From NCBI RefSeq assembly GCF_964340395.1, contig NC_135568.1, positions 429,501 to 493,500 on the forward strand: a stretch of DNA of 64,000 nucleotides, given 5' to 3'. The position numbers and the translations under genes are program-made. This document shows, one piece after another, positions 61,971 to 64,000 of this stretch. The DNA is from Glandiceps talaboti. Its lineage: Eukaryota; Hemichordata; Enteropneusta; Spengelidae. The notes under the pieces were generated by a model that was not told the DNA's origin, did no database searches, and saw nothing but the letters and a program-made list of their open reading frames with translations. Numbering within the stretch: position 1 is the first letter of the stretch; the number at the start of each line of letters is the position of its first letter.

Positions 61971-63540
61971 CCCTTTCTTTATGTGAGGTATTATTATCCT
62001 CAACCATATAACAATTGTTAATTGTTATTTGGCATCGATCTGTATCTGTGACCGTCTCATCTCCACTTGTAATATATTACTGCATATTACTCATACCAAT
62101 GCTTTTAAGAGCGTCTTTCAATTTACAAGAAGTCATTTGCCCCAATGCCACAGGACTAATACGCAATTCTACTGCAGTCTGCAAAGTAGATATCAGTATC
62201 TGACATATCTTATTTCTTAGTCATTATTCACTTGTAAAGACTCCATGGGTAACCGAGCTGAGACCCCAGCTAATAGTAGCAATTTTCGTCAACAAGTCTG
62301 TAATACCCACAGGGTCCATGAAGAGATGTACAATATAATAGCGATGGTATTAGTATCACCCTCGTTAAATCAGAGTAAAGGGGGACAATAGCGAGGCTGA
62401 TTTCATTAGACGCATTACCTCTATTAAAGGGGGACTCAATAGAGTCACTTTCACCGATTCTACATCAAGAACCCTTACTAAAGTAGAGTCAAATAGAGGC
62501 GAACCTAGCTTAGAAGAGACATGCACACTGGGAAGGGGCATTTTGGTAAACAACAAAGTTAGGAGCTCCATAAATCTTGAAACGATAGCCTCGGCATTGT
62601 TTCAGCATTTTACTTCCCAGAATGCATTGTCCCAGTTTACAGCAGGACTCTTCTTTAAAACATAGACAAGTAAGAAGGCAAGTTTCTTATTTGTCTGTGT
62701 TTAAAGTCAGATTAGCTAATTTGTATAACTCTAAACTCTTTTCATACTAGTATACACGTAGGAGTCATGAAATGAAAACTCATGTGACGAATGATCGTAT
62801 TGGGCTAGACATTGTAGTTCTGAGTGGAGGGGGTGGTCTACATGGATATCCGATTCGGATGAATATTTTGAGGGGTTGAAATAGAGGAAAGCGAAATCAG
62901 ACACACCCGATAGTTCAAGCTGCATGAAACCGTTCTCCTCGCTAATGTGCGTATTCATGGAACGCCATCCCATAATATGTTTGTTTTTTACAAATCATAC
63001 CGTATGGTGACTCTGAAAGTCATATTGAGAAAACTCACAATTGTTCAACATCACTGAACCTGAACACCAACAGCGATGACGGATCATCTTGTTTCCATGG
63101 CAATTTTAAAAGTATGTCGTTTACTCATTAGTAATCAAGTATGATTCAATTTATTGTCGTTTCTAAATCATCCATATCGCTTTGCCATGGTGACGTCACT
63201 AATTGATAACAACGATTTGATATTGATCCTGCCAATGAAGTTTGTGTTTTTAAGGACACTTCATATAACGTCAATGCCATTAATTAGTTATATGGATATA
63301 TACGATAAACTCTGCCATTAAAATGTTAACATTTCCCATTGATACTACAAACTTTCTACACGAAGCATTTAATCGCAGGAAAACCTTTATTTATAATTAA
63401 AACGTATGTGATATTTTTTTATTTTTTTATTTATGTATTTTGAAATTTCTTTTTCTGTCCTATAAGCCAGAGGGCTGGATGTGGCTCTTTTGTTTGTAAA
63501 TCTTACTTAAGCATTGTATAATTTAAATAAGTCCACATAG
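61971..63540. other. Non-coding interval
   Basis: No convincing exon. A lone TTACCCAGACT-like remnant ('gggtaaccgagctgagac') near 62249 resembles one end of MITE family 1. Confidence 0.4.
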
Positions 63541-63555
63541 GACACCTTAATAAAC

Positions 63556-63669
63556 AATAACATAACATAACATAACATAACATAACATAACATAACATAA
63601 CATAACATAACATAACATAACATAACATAACATAACATAACATAACATAACATAACATAACATAACATA
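63556..63669. repeat. Microsatellite (CATAA)n
   Basis: About 22 pure pentamers. The CYVML-repeating frame on the minus strand is an artefact. Confidence 0.98.
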
Positions 63670-63837
63670 TAAGATGAAGATTTCTTTTAGAAAGCAAGAG
63701 TTCACTTGTTTCACAATCTTTTCTCTGTTGGCTTTCTGTTGTGATTTCTTTTGTATCTAAGCTGTTATGCATCAAACCAGTTGTCTCAAAGAAGTACTAT
63801 TACTTGGTAATCATCAATATGTTACGATGGTGTGTAT

Positions 63838-64000
63838 GGTTGTCAAGTTAAGGTTGTTGACTGTAAGGTTTCCATAGTAGTATCAAGTTAAGGTTATTGA
63901 TTGTAAGGTTTCCATAGTAGTATCAAGTTAAGGTTATTGATTGTAAGGTTTCCATAGTAGTATCAAGTTAAGGTTGTTGATTGTAAGGTTTCCATAGTAG
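63838..64000. repeat. Minisatellite, 40-bp unit, runs off the window
   Basis: TATCAAGTTAAGGTTATTGA followed by TTGTAAGGTTTCCATAGTAG, four near-identical copies, still continuing at base 64000. Confidence 0.95.

Noticed and set aside
62365-62571. Minus frame of 68 codons
   Set aside because: Short, with no splice context or homology that I can recognise.

Overview
The window is animal nuclear DNA, AT-rich, with spliced genes separated by long non-coding stretches full of microsatellites, minisatellites and small DNA transposons. The zinc-finger, THAP and ROC-COR (Roco) families, a tRNA-derived SINE and CTCF-like motifs point to a metazoan. An invertebrate deuterostome such as a hemichordate or lancelet would fit, but I cannot fix the phylum from this sequence alone. 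I see no bacterial genes, rRNA, intact tRNA or CRISPR.

Layout: (1) 1-3979 (+): 3' part of a nine-finger C2H2 protein, with one intron cutting a finger. (2) 3980-15400: 3' UTR, then non-coding DNA with minisatellites, a CTCF-like cluster and one dispersed repeat. (3) 15505-about 20480 (-): a Roco-type GTPase whose ROC domain is interrupted by about ten membrane helices, with a TATA box and a non-coding first exon. (4) 21947-22147 (+): first coding exon of a THAP protein, head to head with the Roco gene. (5) 24123-35650 (-): a previously unannotated-looking ten-exon gene model of 709 residues plus unseen N-terminus. All junctions are in frame, and it carries seven copies of an R-K-x-T-P-A-like motif resembling the PKA-phosphorylated switch of protein phosphatase-1 inhibitor-1/DARPP-32. 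(6) 36000-64000: no convincing host gene; a 5.1-kb satellite of 51-bp units, many simple repeats, SINE and LINE pieces, and MITEs.

The two most interesting items are the membrane-interleaved Roco protein and the multi-switch, PP1-inhibitor-like protein built from phase-compatible duplicated exons. I see no evidence that the genes work together. A 40-bp tandem array with nine ACGTCA (CRE-type) cores lies about 2 kb upstream of the first visible exon of the multi-switch gene. This would fit cAMP/PKA control, but that is inference.
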